A stretch of 64,000 bases of DNA from Neodiprion pinetum (taxonomy: Eukaryota > Arthropoda > Insecta > Hymenoptera > Diprionidae). Under the pieces are notes generated by a model. That model worked only from the letters and a program-made list of their open reading frames with translations, was not told the origin of the DNA and did no database searches. Of the stretch, positions 62,573 through 64,000 are shown one piece after another (position 1 is the stretch's first letter; each line of letters opens with the position of its first letter). The position numbers and the translations under genes were made by a program. The stretch covers positions 20,482,970-20,546,969 of the forward strand of contig NC_060237.1 of assembly GCF_021155775.2 (NCBI RefSeq), in the 5' to 3' direction.

Positions 62573-63841
62573 ATGAAGTTTACTTGGGTAATTGAATAAA
62601 ATAATTAAAAAATAAATAACAACAAAACAAATTTCTCTGCATTTGGCTCAGCGTATAATTTTATAAATTAAAAAAAATTTATATGCATCTTGCAGGAGAT
62701 TTGCGGAGTGCTTTAGTTTTAAATTCTCTGATCTGAAGCTGCACGATCTGTGATCGATATAAACGTTTTTCCTGCTCTTGGTATTACCGGAACGACTAAA
62801 ATCGCGAGAAGAAGTGAGGGATATTTGTCAGAATTTCGTTGGAAAAAAGCGAAAGAAATTTATACGCGCGTAAAAATCGTTTTGTTTATAGTTATGTGAA
62901 TTGAAAGTAACGAACTTCCCACAGGGGAGGACTTATTGGATTATTCTCGTTAGCAAATCTGGAGGTTAATAACGTGAATTTGTGCTAACGATTGTACATG
63001 AATCTCTGAAAAGTTTGTATAAAAAAAAAAAAAAACCGTCGAAAATCCGATCAACGGTTTAACTTTGATGGCCTTTCAGAGCCGACGTAATTCCGACCGA
63101 CGAGAAAAAAACCAAAAATGGTCTTATTGTACAAGTTACTACGTAACTAAAATCCGTAACTATTTTTGTTTCTTATCATAACAGATCAACATCGGGTACA
63201 AAATGAGAATCAGTTCTATAGCTGTAACTAGAAAAACTACAGTACGTGCAGCTTACGCTGTATTCTTCTCGAATACAGTCACTCGTACAATATTTTCTTG
63301 TAACTATTGCGTCGATTTGATGTTCATGAATTATTCGCCGGAAAGAATGCTTATTACTACTAAAAAATGTAGTAAATATTTGCTCGCCACAAGTTTTCGT
63401 GCGATTCCAATAACGTTTGAATCGTTAATAAGTAACGGTAACCATTACGCGATAATTGCTTGGTATAACTATGTGGAATAAAAAAATTTCTCATTGCACG
63501 TCAGAAGAAAACAGTTATGACAGATTATTTCCTTTCACTCTCTGCAAAACTACAGGTGTTGTGCCTGACCTTGACAGCGACCTTGGTCGCCGGGGTGGAA
63601 AGACATGAGAAACACAGTCGGAAGGGGGTGAAAAAACACGGAAAACGAGGTGTATTCGAGCTGGGATATGGACTTCCGCAGCAAAGTGGTCCAGCGTCAG
63701 TTTATGGTCCACCTGCCGCAGAGCCTGCGCCAATCTACGAAAATCCGGCACCTATCCTTCAGCCGGCTCCATCCCCGCCTCAACCCGCGGGACATCCGGT
63801 TCCGGTGAATTTTCAACCCTTGCCGGTACCTCGTCCCGTTG
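62573..63841 (+). CDS. Secreted Pro-rich cuticle/matrix-like protein, 3' part outside window
   Basis: Exon 1 is 62573-62587 (five codons, MKFTW) and exon 2 is 63556-63841, joined in phase 0. The result is a signal peptide (VLCLTLTATLVAG) followed by a basic segment ending in GKRG, then GVFELGYGLPQ and a Pro/Ala/Val-rich run (YGPPAAEPAPIY, PAPSPPQPAGHPVPV, LPVPRPV). Exon 2 ends at 63841 in phase 1 before GTGAGT, so at least one further exon lies beyond the window. The five-codon first exon, the intron position and phase, and the dibasic site followed by G-[IV] are shared with the minus-strand gene at 58071-60238. The two are likely diverged paralogues. The first intron is 968 bp. Confidence 0.78.
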
Positions 63842-64000
63842 GTGAGTAAGAACCATTGGCGTGAAAAATGGAGGATTTTTTGAGAAACTATAACAGCAAG
63901 CTTTTGTTTTTTGTTGATTCAAAAGTGATCATACGTTTTTGTCAATTTTATTTGTCGAATAAATGTACGATTCTCAAGCTACGATAATTTCCCTAACAAA

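Noticed and set aside
1..64000. CRISPR arrays, bacterial operons, viral or retroelement coding regions
   Set aside because: The repeats here are long tandem satellites without spacers. I found no transposase, reverse transcriptase, integrase or capsid-like frame.

Overview
The window is nuclear DNA from an animal. Genes are split by short GT-AG introns, there are no bacterial-style operons, and the conserved genes (ELP1, TIM50, mitochondrial bL34, a TAF1C-like factor) are eukaryotic. Two small secreted proteins rich in Val-Pro, His-Gly-Tyr or Pro resemble arthropod cuticle or matrix proteins, so an insect is most likely. A hymenopteran is my guess, at low confidence.

Layout. (1) 1-19174: a macrosatellite with a 5268-bp unit, about 3.6 near-identical copies, running off the left edge, followed by a diverged partial copy to about 19680. 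Each unit carries five 123-bp modules spaced 453-473 bp apart. They share a readable peptide frame and look like exons with branch point, acceptor and GTACGT/GTACGG donor. (2) 19681-21840: non-coding sequence with a decayed tandem repeat of about 200 bp. (3) 21846-34262: a 223-bp satellite of about 50 monomers with a 2008-bp nine-monomer higher-order repeat that breaks into shorter groups to the right. It is bracketed by two direct copies of a roughly 540-bp flanking sequence. (4) 34263-37694: intergenic. (5) 37695-57598: a compact block of conserved genes. (6) 58071-63841: a head-to-head pair of small secreted-protein genes with matching 5-codon first exons and TATA boxes.

Gene block in order: CCPG1/PBXIP1-like type II membrane protein (+), TIM50 (+), TAF1C-like Pol I factor (-), RluA-family pseudouridine-synthase-like protein (+), MRPL34 (-), ELP1 (+). 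Several are head-to-head across 0.5-0.6 kb, suggesting shared promoters. Three (TIM50, MRPL34 and probably the pseudouridine-synthase-like protein) serve mitochondria. ELP1 acts in tRNA wobble-uridine modification, and TAF1C in rRNA transcription. I assembled the exon structures by hand from reading frame and splice sites. All junctions given keep the frame open, but no transcript evidence was available.

The most interesting items are the exon-like modules in the macrosatellite, the graded higher-order structure of the 223-bp satellite with its flanking direct repeats, a candidate insect ER-phagy receptor with a W-x-x-I motif, and an RluA-like protein whose catalytic Asp position appears to be Glu.
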